From NCBI GenBank assembly GCA_002693165.1, contig NZOP01000003.1, positions 1 through 14,505 of the forward strand: DNA of 14,505 nt, written 5' to 3'. Positions within the stretch are counted from its first letter, which is position 1. Each line of letters opens with the position of its first letter. Positions 14,034 through 14,505 of the stretch are shown piece after piece. The position numbers and the translations under genes are program-made. The notes beneath the pieces were generated by a model. That model made no database searches. It was not told the origin of the DNA and worked only from the letters and a program-made list of their open reading frames with translations. The DNA is from Nitrososphaerota archaeon (GTDB lineage: Archaea; Thermoproteota; Nitrososphaeria; Nitrososphaerales; UBA57).

Positions 14034-14058
14034 GATGATTCAATAATATTGAATCTGA
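14034..14058 (+). ncRNA. Box C/D kink-turn hairpin in the pre-16S leader
   Basis: A perfect eight-pair stem, GATTCAAT/ATTGAATC (14037-14055, loop AAT), is flanked by ATGATGA (14032-14038, box C consensus RUGAUGA) and CTGA (14055-14058, box D). Laid out as RNA, G34-A58 and A35-G57 (last two digits) make tandem sheared pairs and U36-U56 the adjacent U-U pair. This is the exact box C/D kink-turn layout bound by L7Ae. The three-base bulge would be 14031-14033. The lower stem is weak (G-U, U-A, then CAAA with TTTG). Archaeal rRNA spacers are known to hold C/D motifs in some species. Confidence 0.5.
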
Positions 14059-14071
14059 TACATGCTATTTT

Positions 14072-14088
14072 GTTTTAGAAATTAAAAC
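14072..14088 (+). repeat. Inverted repeat just upstream of 16S
   Basis: GTTTTA and TAAAAC pair perfectly around GAAAT, 13 bases before the mature 16S 5' end. It is AT-rich and thus weak. It may be part of the leader fold or compete with the long processing stem formed with the 3' spacer, which lies outside the window. Confidence 0.3.
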
Positions 14089-14101
14089 TGTACTCCCAAT
14101 G

Positions 14102-14505
<404 letters not shown>

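Noticed and set aside
13998..14078. A 26-codon ORF (ATG 13998 to TAG 14078) inside the rRNA leader.
   Set aside because: It overlaps the kink-turn hairpin and other leader repeats, has no ribosome binding site, and its composition is unremarkable. It is most likely chance.

Overview
The window is AT-rich archaeal DNA and looks like a member of the Nitrososphaerota (Thaumarchaeota). The evidence is archaeal-type information-processing genes, TTTATA-like promoters close to start codons, the archaeal versions of the early shikimate enzymes, and a 16S rRNA 5' part of archaeal type. Its 16S 5' variable region does not read like the marine ammonia oxidisers as I remember them. A deeper or non-ammonia-oxidising lineage is possible, but I cannot place it without a tree.

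Bases 1-5893 hold small housekeeping units. They are the tail of a probable cysteine desulfurase (sufS) overlapping a sufU-like Fe-S scaffold gene, a beta-CASP RNase on the minus strand, and a divergent PAC2-family proteasome assembly chaperone gene. These are followed by a minus-strand archaeosine tRNA-guanine transglycosylase, a 98-residue protein of unknown function, and a minus-strand cysteinyl-tRNA synthetase. Genes are packed tightly, and two convergent pairs end within a few bases of each other.

Bases 5894-6096 form a divergent control region between cysS and an eight-gene aromatic amino acid operon. It holds a 15-bp direct repeat containing TATA-like cores and a palindrome next to the cysS TATA box. 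It also holds a 17-codon ORF, MMENRNCRYWFFNYSFS, with six aromatic codons including Trp. After it come inverted repeats, one of which can hide the ribosome binding site of the first operon gene. This is the most interesting item in the window: it has the form of a leader-peptide control element, in an archaeon, in front of the pathway that makes Phe, Tyr and Trp precursors.

Bases 6097-13908 encode, in exact reaction order, ADH synthase, dehydroquinate synthase II, dehydroquinate dehydratase, shikimate dehydrogenase, GHMP-type shikimate kinase, EPSP synthase, chorismate synthase, and a chorismate mutase-prephenate dehydrogenase fusion. Most junctions overlap or are separated by a few bases, and several have recognisable Shine-Dalgarno sequences.

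Bases 13909-14101 hold the rRNA promoter and the pre-16S leader. The leader contains several inverted repeats, including a hairpin whose flanks make a textbook box C/box D kink-turn. The 16S rRNA gene starts at about 14102 and runs off the window. No mobile elements, CRISPR arrays, tRNAs or transfer signs were seen.
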